DNA of 64,000 nucleotides, from assembly GCF_028389875.1 (NCBI RefSeq), contig NC_084677.1:8102017-8166016 (forward strand). Reading direction: 5' to 3'. Below, in pieces: positions 13,285 through 26,029 of the stretch; position 1 is the first letter of the stretch, and each line of letters begins with the position of its first letter. The notes under the pieces were generated by a model that was not told where the DNA came from, ran no database searches, and saw nothing but the letters and a program-made list of their open reading frames with translations. A program made the translations under genes and the position numbers. The DNA is from Rhea pennata. Its lineage: Eukaryota; Chordata; Aves; Rheiformes; Rheidae.

Positions 13285-16200
13285 ATGGCCCCCCGCCGCC
13301 CGCGCCGGCTCCCGCCGCTGCCGCTGCTGCTGCTGCTGCTGCTCCCGGCCGGTGAGTGCAGGCGCCGGGGGGCGCCGGGGGGCGCCGGGGCCGGGGCCGG
13401 GGCGGAGCAGCACCTCCGCGGGGGCAAAGAAACTCTTTGCAAGACGGACTCGCTTGGGCAAAACGTAACTCACCGAAGGGAAAAGCTTGGGATCCCAGCG
13501 GGCGGCTGGAGACTCCAGCTGCGCTGACAGCTCCTCGGTGCTCAACTTGCAACATGGAAGTTACAATTCGGGAAGTTTTCGTGCTTCCTTGCTAAAGTTC
13601 ATCAGTGATGGGCAAGTGTATTCTGAAGTTCAGTATTTAAAAATTGCACTGCAGAATGCAGATTGCATGTGTAACAATAATTTGTGTTCAAAGCCGATAA
13701 ATTTACTCATAATCTATTTTGTGGGTTTTATACAGAAAGCTGTCTCAGAGCATTTAAGTTGCAAATAGCTCAAAAGCTAGGAATTGTTAGGACTAAGATT
13801 TGCTACAACACCATAACTGCATCGTTCTGAAAGAATGATTCAGTCTTTATGAATAAGTTAGGATGTGAGGATGTAATTAAAGGACCCCTGCCTCATTCCT
13901 GCCTATAACAGGCAGTACTCACTTAGCAAGTTTTCCTTTTGTCTCCTGCTTATTAAATAATGTGTATTCCCATGCCCTATTCATTAAGCAGTATTAAAGG
14001 CCAACTGTAATAATTTACAGGCTGTTTCCTCATAGATTTTCTGAGGTATTTCTCATTGTAGTACCTGAAAGTTCTTATTTCCTTAACAGTTCTGCAAAAC
14101 TCATTATCATCTCTTTCATACAAATAGGTAGCTGGGCTGACAGACAAAAAAGCATCCACTGATTTTAAGTTCCCATGGTGACATGTTACAGATTTTTTTT
14201 TACTACTTAAAATTAACTAGAACTACTGAAAGCCTGGCTCTCACCAAGTATCTTAGCACTTTGGTACTCCAACCTCTGGATATTCAGGAGGCTGGGAACA
14301 TACTACTAGTAAACATTGATTGACAGTGTTTTAAAGTGATTAAAGTAGCCTTATATTGAATTTCTGTGACAGCTGTAAGGATAAAATCCAGTTTTCTAGA
14401 ATAGCATTTAGCTGCCTTAATTATGAGATTCAGTCTTCTTACACTTTACACATTCCTGTACAGCTTGCAAATTCACCAAACCAATCTTGCAGATAGAAAG
14501 GTCCTACAGTTACAAGCCTCAATTCATCCTTATAGCAGATTCTTTTCGTGTACTGAATGAAGCAGGGGTCTGGAGGAAAAAAAAAAAAAAAACACACGCA
14601 ATCACATGATTAAAGAGCATACGGTGCTTGCATAATGGGGCCAACTTAAGGCTCCAGTAAGCTCACTGCCCCAGTTCTACTTCCTGACCTCAGCCTGCCC
14701 CTATTATTCCTCATGCATTTTGATCAGACTTCACCCTTCGCACAACACAAACCTCAGCAAGAACATTAAGGAAACTAATGCACGACTTCACTTTGGTTTG
14801 CTGCTTCTACCAGCTTAGACAAATCATTATAGGGAGAGCCTGGCTTTGGTCCTATAGCTCTGAGTCAGAGATCACAGTCACTCATTCTGTAGGCAGTGAG
14901 GAGGAAGAAAAATGCAATTTACCTGTTTCTCAATGCTTGATCCATAAAAATCAAAACAAGGTATATCATTAAAAAAAAGTACCACATGACCAGAGTTTGT
15001 AGAGATAGCACATCAGTAGTCTAAGCAGCAAGATGAGCTGAGAAAGGCTACTCTTGATGGCATATCAAACCACTGCAAATCAAAGCAAAGTTTCTACAAT
15101 GCATATAGTTGTTCACAGGTTTCAACTTCTGGTAAGATCTTAGACATGCATCAGAAAAGACCTTCCTCCCAAGTTTCAAGCTCCAAACTACTGCAGCACT
15201 ATGACTTTACAAAGAAAATACTGCAATATGTAATGAAAAATATTTGTGATGCTAAACATATTTATGTCATCTCAGTCTTTGAAAGAATGAAAGTATTTTC
15301 ACTGAAATTCTTTTAAAACTCACAAAGCATCACAGACTAACAGATGCTAATAATGTAGCTGTGTATCACAGTTATATGAAGTTATGTAACTCAATAAAAA
15401 TATATCTGTAAAATAATTGAAATATTATTTTTGCATTGTGCCAATTGCAAAGAGAAAAATCTCATAGGAAACATACAAGAGCTTTTTGTGAAAGGTTGTT
15501 TCTAAAATATATTTTTTCCTCCATGCACATAGAAACTTAAAGGACTAGTTTTATTTTATATTATAGCAAATTAGGTGACCAGAAAATTATGAGGGGGAAA
15601 AAAAATCAGAAAGCTCTAGTGGAAAATATTCTGCAAAGACATGATAACTGCTACATGATAATGTACAGCACTTAGCAAAATCTGAACTCCCAAGAGCTTA
15701 CACAGGCAACAAACCAACAGAGCATACAATGACGTTAAAGCTCTCCATACACAGTAGGACTCTAATTTGGGTAACAGAAATTACAGGCTTAAAATAAGCA
15801 CAACAGAAGGACATTGTGACTACATACTGTTATTTTCTCTCAGGCTGTCTTTAGTGTTTATTTAATTTCAGTCTTCAGAAAGTCACTCATGCTTTTTGAT
15901 CTCTGTGGCTTTGTCATTAAAATCTCAAGAACAACTGCATATTTTTTTTTTCTTTTCTGTAAAGTTTTTCTGTCTTAAATAGTCTCAGAATTGGTAAGAT
16001 TTTGCTTTCCCTTCAACCTTTGCTTTTAGAGCAGGTAGCTCATGTCCAGTTATATCTGACTTTGCTGATAAACAGATCTGTCTTAAGTTTTTTCCTTCCA
16101 AACATTCATCTTTAAAACTTTCTTTCAAGAACAAGAACAGTTGAAATTTAACAAAGACACTCCCAAAGGTAATTCCAAACATGCAAAACACACTGAAATT

Positions 16201-19200
16201 AAATATTACAAAAATTTTAAATAGTTATACCAAGATTAGGCTCAAATTACAATAAGCTTAACTAAATTATTTTTCTACATTCAATCATACCTATTTACTG
16301 TAGATATCATATTTTTGATTTTTCATGCACATTATAAAGCAACAAAAATAAAACAATCCAAATCCCTCTCATTTTCCCCAGCCACATTTTGATATACCTG
16401 CACGTTAGCTGCATAACAAATACACAAAAAAGAAAAAAAATGAAGACCTATTCTGCTATTAAAAGTAATAGATATACCTGTATTAGGTAGGTATGAGTAG
16501 TGATACTGCTTTTTCAGGAATGTGTGACCAAAGCTATAAGTATATTCTTGTCTATAAAAATAATGGGAAGTCTCTGCAAAAAGAAGCAAAATTATACAGA
16601 AAGTTTTTTAAAATATAATACATATAATAAAACATAAAAGTTCAGAAATATGCAGCAGTGTGTCACTTCACTCTTTGTTTTCGTTCCACGCAAGTTCTGA
16701 TAAAATATTTTGGAAATTTTATGATGCTGCTGATAACACTAAAGGTACCATCATCATACTGATACTGTTTCCAGAGTTCTATGGCTTCTAGGACAGTCTC
16801 TCACCTCTTTTTTTATACTCAGGTTATAAAGCTGTTGTAATAGATTTTTCTTCAGTCATGTTTAGAGCATCTAGTACAATGCAGTCTTGGTTTATACCTA
16901 GATGTCCAGATGCTGTAACACAAAGAATCTGCAGGGATAAAAAGTTCATGTCCTTCCTTGAACTTATGTGGCACATTTCAAAGAATTATACTTGAGCTCT
17001 CCAGAGAGGAGATTGTTCATCACTTCCACTTTGCACAGATGTAAATCAAGGGATTGAGATTCGTCCAAAAGTTAGCAAGCAATTCTCTGCAACTAGGAAT
17101 ACAATTTGGAAATTCTTAGTTCCCTCTTCCAATCTTATAGCACTTCAATACTACCCTTTCTCAGCAGCCAGGAACTGACACAGAGTGAATAAATTCTTCA
17201 CTTTATTCAGGATTTTAATTACTGACCTCATGCAGAATAAACACAGCTTCGCCATTAATTACTAACATGGCTCCTTCAGTCCTTACTGGCTAGCAACAAC
17301 GAGCATAGACAAATTTCAATAAAATTTCAAGAAGGTAAGTGGTTGTCACTTGTAACACTGCAGTGCTATTGCAAAGTTTTTTTCAGATGGGAATTTACTG
17401 AACCTATACTGACAGTGAAGATAATACTTTCAGCTCTGTCAAAAAGGTAACAATTGGGCAGTACCTCAAACATATGCTTCTACTACCCAGAGCTGAAATA
17501 CACATTCAGAGTGGTGAAGCAAGAAGAGACGATCACATACGAGCTCCACAACATGACTGCTCTTTTGGCACCTAGAACTACAGAAATTCTAAAATAGTCA
17601 ACTCAGTACATTTTGTGCAATCTTTGGTAAAGTCTGAGAGGATCAGACTTACCAGACTACCAGAAATTCCAGATTCCTCAACGGCAGATAATAACCATGG
17701 AACAAGAACCATGATATAGTATATACTATCTTAAGAACAAGATTTAGTGCAAATGGAGCTGCAAATGACTACACAGTCAAGGAAACTTTTATGTTGTTTA
17801 AAATGAGTTACTTGTAATTAATGGTTGAACATGCATATGCAAGTTCAAGCACTCCTACTTTAACACTGGCTCTTCTCCCAATACCTCATGTCTATGAAGC
17901 AAGAGAAAAAAATATTTGGGAGTAGTCACCAGTCAGAAAAGTCCTAAATATTATCTTAGAAAGCCTAGCTGTGTTCATAAGTAAGGACTAACCATAAATA
18001 CTCTTTCTAAAACATTTTTAACATTCCCAAACACAAAACAATAGTAGTCTCTTAATGAGGTGATTTCATGAGGTATTTAAATTCCTTGGTTCATGAAAGT
18101 ATTAGTGCTGGAGGTCACCAACATCCCACAAATCCCAAGTTACTCAACTGTGCAAGAACTGCCTTGGGGATGATATTTTTCTGACAGATCTTCCATGAAA
18201 ATATAGATCAAAGCCCTCAATGACAGAGTCCAAAGGGTTCTTCTGCTGTCAGTCTTTTATGGACATTGTTAGCTATTCAACAACTTAACCTTTTTTCAAT
18301 ACAGGGAGGTAAGGCTTATAAACTTTTATACTAATTAAGCTCATGGTTTATTTTGGTAAGACAACTCTTTACAGCGCTCCTCCATGAACTCGGTTTATAC
18401 TCATCTGACTTCTTAAAAACTGCTGCAGATGACTTGGAAAAATCCTGCACAGCAAAGAAATGCTGCCTATTACCATTGAGGGTCTTTGAACAACCTGAAA
18501 AACAAACATGACATGTACTTTGATAAAACAGGTTCTCTAACGCTCATCTACATACCCCTGACTGACAAATTGCTGGCAATTAGAAAGTACCCTTAAGAAA
18601 AAGGTGTCTCAACATTTATCCACTACCTTTGACCTATGCAAAAAAAGAGTTGCTGAATATGGCCTTGCTCTGTAGAAATAATTGTGAGAAGAGTCCCTTA
18701 AGGAAAAGCCTCTTCAAATTCCCCTGAAAATTATTTCAAGAAAAAGAAATCACTTATTTGGCTTGCTAGCTTAAACATGAGGATGCTGCAGCAGAAAACA
18801 GAATGCCATCCATAGAAGACACTCACACAAACATGAAGCATTACATTCTACAAACTGACACTGTTGCAGAAGAACAATACACAAAATTGCATTTTGGGGT
18901 AATGAGAAAATACTGTAATGATTATGGCATCTGATCTTAGCAGAGTAATCGACCTAGACTATGGGACACGTTTGCCCTCACCAGAGTTTCAAGAATAGGA
19001 ATGACCGAAGTCTACTATTATATGCTGCCTTGGTGGGAGAAAACCATTGCAGCTATTCAGAATGTGGCTCAGCATTTTACTCTCTACAGAGTGAGGGGGA
19101 AGGGACTGGGTCAAGGACAGCTGGTTGTGGCCTCAGAATGCCAGAACCAAAACTAGATACTGCTTTGCTACTCTCTAATACGAACATTTATTATCAAAAT

Positions 19201-21172
19201 AATGAAAAAAGAAGTGACCTTATAACTGCAGGAATGATTCAATACGAAGTGAAGAGGTTTTTTTTACCCCCCTCTTCCCTACAGTTTACAAAGGCACTGT
19301 TGGGGAAGCTCATTTTAGGAATCGAAGAGGAATTCTTGAATTAGCTGGAGCCATCAGATGTACTACAGGACGTTCTCCTTTTGCCTACCTACGCTATGGA
19401 TGCTACTGTGGTCTGGGAGGAAAAGGCTGGCCCAAGGACAAAGTAGACTGGTAAGAGTAGCTATTTACCTGATTAGTTAAGCACTGAATTTACACAGAGG
19501 ACAGAGTAAAAGGTTTAAAATAAGAATTAAGCTTATTTAACATCAGGGAGAGAACTGAGTTTAAACACACTCTGGAGTGCTAAGAAAGTCTGAAGCATTA
19601 ACATTGTATTGGTGTATATCTACTTAAGTCTTCCTTTAACTCAAGCACTGACTGCATTAATACTGGCTTCACAGTACAACTCAGTTTCTCTGCTGTTGCT
19701 GTTTGGCTGTTGCTTGAAGACTCAAAGTCTTCTCCAAGAAGGCAGGTCTTCAAACTTTCAAACTATCTATAAAAATATTCACAATTGAAAATGTTCTCAT
19801 TCTACTTTCATCCATCCTATTTTATTAGTGTTCAAAATCACACAGAATGTGTGCAAATACACATTTTTGCAAACAGAATGTGTGCAAAATAATGCAAAAT
19901 GCAGTCTGTTGAAAAACAGCTTCTGAATGAATGGAATTATGAATTGTTGCTAAAATAATTACAAAAATAGAACTTTCATATTTAATACTAAATCTCACCA
20001 CATTGAGAACTACGAATTTATTTTATAATCAAAGATTAGCTGTGAGGAAGATAATTTTCTGGTTAGATTAGTTAAAGGTTTTATACTTTCAAGTTTATCT
20101 TTATAATACTTACTCATCATGTTACTTCTCAAATGCTGACTTACCAGACACAGACTTATCATAAATCAAAAAGGAAACAAACACGATACATATTTAGGGT
20201 AGAATACATGGAAAGATCACGTGTGAACATTTTGCATAGACATTCTAGCTGTTGTTAGACTAACACTTTTGTAATCTTTGCCTAGATATTTCAGGCTTTT
20301 GCATACAAAATCTGTTATTTTAAACATAATTCTTTAAAACGCAGTTGCTACTTTAATGACTGAGAGCACATACGGAAAGTAGCGACTATTGTTAGTTTTG
20401 GCCACTGTATTCCCAAGTACCCGCAAGAGTATCTGCGGCTTGCAAATCTGTCCCTGTGGGTACATTTTTCATTTTACAAAACTCTCAAAGCAGCAAGAAA
20501 CTTCCTCTCCAGGAAATACAGCTAGTTATTTGTTGTCTGGGTTTTAGTAACTACATAATACTAGGACAAAAACAAAAGTGAGCGTACTTGATCTGCTCCA
20601 GCATTTGAAACAATCAAAACATTGCACTAATTAACATGCAGAGTCAAATATTCTTAACAAGTTTTCTTTCTTGAAGTTTTGACCTGCATTGTGGACTGCC
20701 TTTATTAAGGATTACTCCTAAAATACAAATTAAATTAAATTATAGGAATATTTAATCTGAAGCAAGAATGCCTATAATTTATTTAAGTGACAGTTACTGC
20801 AATCGAAATTTATGCCCACCATTTGCAAAAACAAAGTTTCAAATGGAGATAAACCTTAGAGTGCTTTCATGATATCAAATGTAAGATCCTTAAATATCTA
20901 CTCTTGCATTTAAATGAAGATTAAAGTGATTTAAAATTTTAGTAAGAGATGCTTTCTTACAGAGTTTTCTATTTCCTTATAATAGACTGTACCATTCCAA
21001 AATAAGTCATGATTTCCTTGTTTATTTACCTTAGTCCTGCTACAAACACTATTTTAAGACTTATTCCCTTATGATAGTGAATGTACTGAGCAACTCAAGA
21101 ACATTGTGCTGTGCAGCTATAAAGTATTTCAAGATCTTTAAATGAAGATTGGTGTGGCATTACCAAGCAATC

Positions 21173-21218
<46 letters not shown>

Positions 21219-24200
21219 GTAATTGCAAGTGGGAACTCACAGCATTAACTTTTTCTCGTGCAGACACAAGTTCCTCAGACAACCTAAACACCATCCAAAA
21301 ATCACATGCTTTCTGTAATATGATGTTTTCAGGCTACCAGAAGGAAACATATGACTGAATGTAAAGAACTCGCTGACACATCTTATCCTTCCACTGAATC
21401 AAAGAGAGTACAGTTACAGCTCGCAGCAAAGACTTGCAAGCTCTTTAATTTCAGGTCCTTGTTACCTCCCCTACTTCCAGTGGTTCTGCACCAGAGAGTA
21501 ACTCTTTTTTAAGCACCAAAATAAGCCATCAATGCTTACTTGAGAATACTGCTCAGTTCCACAAGTGTAATAGAAAGCCTATGAATTCACTGTCCCAGTT
21601 ATGAAAAGAACAATTTTGAAAGCATCATTTTGGGCAATTTCCCAAACTTTCTTATGATACTGAGGCAAACAGTTTTAGTAACAGTACGGGGTTAAACAGC
21701 ACGGGGTTAAACAGCACCCGTGCCTATTCATTGCTGAACTAGTCACCTGCCCTCAGCTTTTCCGTCACCATCTAAGCACTTTGCTATAAGAATGCATTTA
21801 AGATAATACGCTACAGTCTAACAAGTTTTGTTTTCACCTCTCCCTATTGGTAACTGCTACAAGAACATCTTAACTGTGGCAGATCAATGTGCCACTCACC
21901 ATTTGACAGACTGTTCTAGTGTTTATTCCTCTTTTTGTTGGAAGGGGTAGGAGAGGGATACCTACATAAGAGTCTCTTATCTTTAAAACTGATTCCCTAC
22001 GTTTTCGTATATGAGGAAGTTCGACTAATTCAATGCACATCAAATACTAATTTTGATCATTATTGATTATATTGAAGAAGAACGTATTTGTTCAAGTGCT
22101 CTATTAAATCTTTTGATTCTCGAGCAGGGGACAGTTTGTACACAAAAATAAACTGGTTTATTATTTCGCAGACTATAGAAACATGCCGATACAAAACATA
22201 CTACAGTTATTTATGGTCTTATAATCCAGATGAATGAAGGCAAATCTGTTTCTGTTACTTTCAGGTGTTGTTTTAACCATGACTGCTGCTACGGTAAGGC
22301 AGAGCAAGCAGGCTGTCACCCCAAGATAGAAAGTTACAGTTGGGAATGTGAAGACAATGCTGCTGTGTGTGGTGAGTGAACAGTTTTTAGTTTTACTTTT
22401 ATTTATTGTCTAATGGACTTTAAAAATAGACATTTGCTTAAATACCTGCAAAATTCTTCTTTTGTCTTCCCTCCCTTTAGGGCTTTTTTGCCAGTATAAG
22501 CTGTGTTTCCAGGAAGCACAGTTACGCCAGTTGAATGTAGTATCTTCTTCTTCCTAATTCCTACCTGCTAACATACGTAAGCAAAACAAATTCTGATCTG
22601 TAAGTTTCTATGATCATTTCAGAAAGCACTACAAAAAAACCCAACCCTCTGTTTAATCAAGTTACACGGCATTTACATACATTAAGGAACCCATATTACA
22701 CTACCCTGTTACAGGTCACAAATTAAATCTTCAACAGGAGAGCAACTAAAACAGGAGGCCAGAAAATCACAACTTTAAAATAGATCCTTTTCATACTTTA
22801 TATAGAAAATACTTTACCCCATCTGTAAGTTTATGACGCACAAGTTTTTGGCATCCTTATCACTGATCAGCTGAACACCTTAGTTTTAGTGGCTGCAATT
22901 TATGAATGAATTTGCAATTACAACTTATGATTTCCAAAACACTGATGTAATAATATATTTGATTACTAAGTTTTTTTAATTGAAGTAACATGTCCACAAG
23001 CCATAAAATATGAATTTGTAAACATTTACATAATCAGTATACAAGTGCCAATACAGTAGTTGCTGCATCCTGGTTAAATCTTGGTTAATTGCTCCAAAAT
23101 ATGAATATTATCAATCTATGCTGTAAAAGATAGAGACAAGAAGATAACAAAGTAACACAGTGAAAAGAGACAAGAAGATAACAAAGTAACACAGTGAAAA
23201 GGTATAAGGGATTTTTAAAAAAAGATGATTTGTTTATAACTCCCATCAGCTTTAAACAAAGTTTTCATATATATTTTCTTAAATACTTGGAGGACTTTTT
23301 CAAACTATGCCTTCCCTCAAAAAAACTCTAAGCTTTCAGAATTTTTAAAAATCAGATGTTAAGTCAAAATTATTTTGCTTGTAATTATGTACTGCTATCC
23401 ATGATGCAAATCAGCTTGACAACTGGTAACTATTTGCACCACAAAAATACATATCTTTTTATATAAAAGTTGTTTACATCAGAGGGCCTGAGTTTGACCA
23501 CCATACTTTAAAAGCCAAAAAGTAAACCACTCAGACAGAATACAAGAAACTTACTTCACAACTCAAATAAGAATTTGCTTGACCTAAAAAAAAAAAAAAA
23601 AAAAAAAATCAAAGTTTTTGACACTATTTCCTTTCCTCCTTTTCATTCAACCTTTACTTTGCCCATGTCTGCCTCTTACAGCCTCTCTACCTTCCTCCTC
23701 TGAGTCAAAGATAACAAGCATCTTTCCTCTTAAACTATCCGATTAACAGTCAAGTTACAGTCAACCTATATTTGCCTTTAAAGGTTATTCTTCCTATTCC
23801 AGTCCGTAAGTTGGCAATATTTGAAAACGCTAAGACAGTAAGTATATTATCGATAAAAAAAAAGTTGAAACAAAGTAACCTGGTATACCATGGAGAAGAT
23901 TAAATTTGGAGCAAAAAGAAGAAAATGAGTAGTAGTTCTTTATTTCTTTTTCAGTTAATGTTTTTTTTTATGCTACTGAGTAGTTCTTAAGGTAGCTAGT
24001 TATAACTTACGTACATTAAGAACACTTCCATGTTATAGTAGAATTCAAGTTCATCTACAAACTGAACACTAGTTCCGCTCCAAGGCAAATCTCAAGCAGA
24101 GATTTAGCCGGCTTTCAAAATGTTGAATATTCAAATAAAATGTTACCATGAATTTTTAGTTTATAGAGAATCAGAGAGGAGAAAATATCACATTTCTGGG

Positions 24201-24786
24201 TTGGCATAATTAAACCAAAAGATACTGCTGTAGAAAAAAAAAAAAAACTGTTCACACCAAGAAATCTATTAGGTTATAACAATACAACTAAAAACAAATG
24301 CCAGACATGGATTTTACCGTATTCAACCACATCTTACCTCATTTTTTTTTACTGACCACTTTAATAAGAATGGTGGGCAATTTAAGCTGAATATTGATCA
24401 TCTTTTCATCTCTTATTTCACACATGTAATTTTGAATGCTACATCCTTCAGTAGCTTAAAGCCTACAGAAAATAGAAAACTTCTTCCCAAACACAATATT
24501 TGCTAGAGCAACTGGGCAGGGAGAAGGGTCACATACCACTTCCTAAAGAGGTAACAATCGTTACATTTCCATTTGGCGCTTTAAATTACTTCAAACTAAT
24601 CTGTGTTTCAAACTAATATCAAACTTTTATTTTCTTTCAGAATCACTAGAAGACAGATGTCAAAAAATGGCATGCGAATGTGACCGCGAAGCTGCCAAGT
24701 GTTTTTCTAAAGCTCCCTATCACACAAAGTACCTTTTGTGGCCAGATTTTATGTGTGGTGAGATTCAGCCTTTCTGTAGATATTAG
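13285..24786 (+). CDS. PLA2G10: Group X secreted phospholipase A2, complete, four exons
   Basis: It hydrolyses the sn-2 ester of phospholipids outside the cell, releasing fatty acid and lysophospholipid in a Ca2+-dependent way. Coding exons are 13285-13351, 19285-19450, 22265-22371 and 24641-24786, all GT-AG and phase-consistent, giving 161 aa (human protein 165). Residues 1 to about 22 are a signal peptide with a seven-leucine core. A short propeptide ends in R36-R37, after which the mature enzyme begins GILELAG. The Ca2+ loop is YGCYCGLGG (60-68), the catalytic pair is H83-D84 in NHDCCY, and the third catalytic Asp is D128 in CECD. The mature chain has 16 cysteines (eight disulfides). It includes the Cys11 equivalent (C48) and a C-terminal extension with C152 and C159, the combination typical of group X. 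No N-glycosylation sequon is present in the mature part. The ATG is the first in frame and has a GCCCATGG context. Confidence 0.96.
13321..13344 (+). repeat. CTG repeat inside the signal-peptide coding sequence
   Basis: The sequence CCG followed by a run of CTG triplets encodes most of the polyleucine core of the PLA2G10 signal peptide. Triplet slippage here would change the length of the hydrophobic core without shifting the frame. Confidence 0.85.
13352..19284 (+). other. PLA2G10 intron 1
   Basis: About 5.9 kb between donor GTGAGT and an acceptor with a strong pyrimidine tract (TTTTTTTTACCCCCCTCTTCCCTACAG-like, ending at 19284). Apart from the G-rich repeat at its 5' end and short A-rich runs (14577-14592), I see no recognisable gene or repeat. 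The open frame overlapping exon 2 at 18961-19344 is in a different frame from the phospholipase. Confidence 0.8.
13361..13403 (+). repeat. GGCGCCGGGG x3 plus CCGGGG repeats
   Basis: Three exact 10-bp copies of GGCGCCGGGG (13361-13390) are followed by CCGGGG copies to about 13403. The tract starts nine bases after the first PLA2G10 splice donor and has several G runs of four to six, so it could form a G-quadruplex in DNA or pre-mRNA. Confidence 0.85.
21178..21214 (+). repeat. Poly(A) homopolymer, 37 nt
   Basis: An uninterrupted run of 37 A in PLA2G10 intron 2. Its length in an assembly is unreliable. Confidence 0.9.
21686..21715 (+). repeat. 15-bp exact tandem duplication
   Basis: ACGGGGTTAAACAGC occurs twice head to tail (21686-21700 and 21701-21715) with no mismatch. 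Confidence 0.9.
23133..23200 (+). repeat. 34-bp exact tandem duplication
   Basis: Two perfect copies, 23133-23166 and 23167-23200, each beginning GAGACAAGAAGATAAC and ending CACAGTGAAAA. The absence of mismatches suggests a recent slippage or duplication event, or an assembly duplication. Confidence 0.92.
23586..23608 (+). repeat. Poly(A) homopolymer, 23 nt
   Basis: An uninterrupted A run in PLA2G10 intron 3. Confidence 0.9.
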
Positions 24787-25660
24787 ACACAGGATATCAG
24801 TCTTCATGAAAACTCTGTATGTATTTAAATCTAAAGACAATTTTTTCTCACCACAGTGGTGAGCACAAACGATCTCTTCCCTTTCTTGATCCTCCTTTCT
24901 ACCACTCCAACTCTTCCAGCCCAAAACAGACAAACCAAACATTTGTCCTCTTGTTTATCTTTCATTGCACTAAAAGCAAATTCATTATTTCTAACATAAG
25001 CTTTTACTGATTAAATACTAAATAGGAATTTGAGTTCATCAGCTTAAGAAGTAACTGACTTAAAACTCACTTGGTTTACCTTCAGATTCACAGTACCATT
25101 CACTGAAATTTTTCATCCACCCTCTCCATTGGGTATATGATACCATCCTTCCTGCTAACATTTAACTTAACTCTGATTTGTGACATGTTAACATTTGTTC
25201 TTTGACCTGACAAGAAAAAAAATGCATGAAGTGACAGTGTCACTTGTCAGTGTAGAGAGCTCTCTTATCTACATTAAACACTCATTACCAAACCTAATTT
25301 TAAATTTGCATCTCATTCTACTTAAGTCTTATCTGCATTAAAAAATGCATAATGTATTTTTAATGATTTTTTTAATACTATTTTCTTAGAAATTGTTCAT
25401 TTAATACAGCTCTAGCTTCTCACTCTGTGTACACCTTGAGTTTCCTATAGACAGAGGTAAAAGAAACTGTACCTTTAAAACTTTAGAGCCATATTGAGTG
25501 CAAATGTAAACTGGCAATAAGATGGATATCAGAACTATACACCTCATAAGGTTGTAAAGATGGTTATAGCTAGGGTCACATCACAGTTTTTGAAAAACTT
25601 TTATGAGGAGAAATCAAGAACAAGAATTGCTGAATAAAACACTTTATTACTGATAATTTT
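24787..25660 (+). other. PLA2G10: Probable 3' UTR of PLA2G10
   Basis: Follows the TAG at 24784-24786. The first canonical AATAAA downstream on this strand is at 25633-25638, predicting a 3' UTR of roughly 870 nt. An earlier variant ATTAAA is at 25010-25015. A compact set of nested inverted repeats sits within it at 25207-25250. The end is inferred from the signal only. Confidence 0.55.
25633..25638 (+). terminator. Candidate poly(A) signal of PLA2G10
   Basis: First AATAAA after the PLA2G10 stop codon. Further plus-strand AATAAA copies at 25776-25781, 25873-25878 and 25984-25989 are possible distal signals, which would bring the transcript end into the BFAR 3' region. Confidence 0.5.
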
Positions 25661-26029
25661 AAAGTTTAAGAACTGAGAATGTTTTAACTCCCCTGAACTC
25701 ACTTAAAGCCAGATGGCCAGATAACGAATTTACACAAGCCAAAGCTAGTAGCAAGTATTCCAATACAAAAATTTAAATAAAACTTCTTTAGAAAGAAGGA
25801 CTATGATTTAAAAGAGATCTTTAATCTTTAAAAATATTGATAGGCAAATAAGAAGTTCATTTTAATGATACAAATAAAAAAAATACAAAGACAATGTAAG
25901 GAGACATGGCGTTAAAAAAAAAAAAGTCAACTTTGCTTCAGTCAAAAACCATACATTATCAAATGGCAATCCTGTTTATACAAAATAAATTTTCAATCAA
26001 TATTTAATCACAGATTTAGATGCACATAT

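Larger units (their letters stand above)
13020..13420 (+). promoter_or_regulatory. PLA2G10: CpG island and promoter of PLA2G10
   Basis: About 400 bp of very GC- and CpG-rich sequence is embedded in AT-rich DNA and covers the PLA2G10 start codon and first splice donor. A TATA-like TTATAGG lies at 13214-13220, 65 bp before the ATG, so transcription probably starts near 13240-13250 with a short leader. GC boxes flank it. The start-site position is inferred. The long open frames here on both strands follow from the lack of AT-rich stop codons. Confidence 0.75.
19451..22264 (+). other. PLA2G10 intron 2
   Basis: About 2.8 kb, AT-rich. It holds a two-copy direct repeat of ACAGAATGTGTGCAAA (19842-19857 and 19873-19888), a 37-nt poly(A) run (21178-21214) and a 15-bp tandem duplication (21686-21715). 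No gene was recognised inside it. Confidence 0.8.
22372..24640 (+). other. PLA2G10 intron 3
   Basis: About 2.3 kb from donor GTGAGT to acceptor TTTCTTTCAG. It contains the exact 34-bp tandem duplication at 23133-23200, a 23-nt poly(A) run at 23586-23608 and otherwise unremarkable AT-rich sequence. Confidence 0.8.

Noticed and set aside
12991..13595. Several overlapping open frames on both strands at the PLA2G10 CpG island
   Set aside because: Same GC artefact. Only the 13285 ATG frame splices in phase to phospholipase exons.
18961..19344. 127-codon open frame overlapping PLA2G10 exon 2
   Set aside because: Different frame from the enzyme. It crosses the splice acceptor and has no family features.
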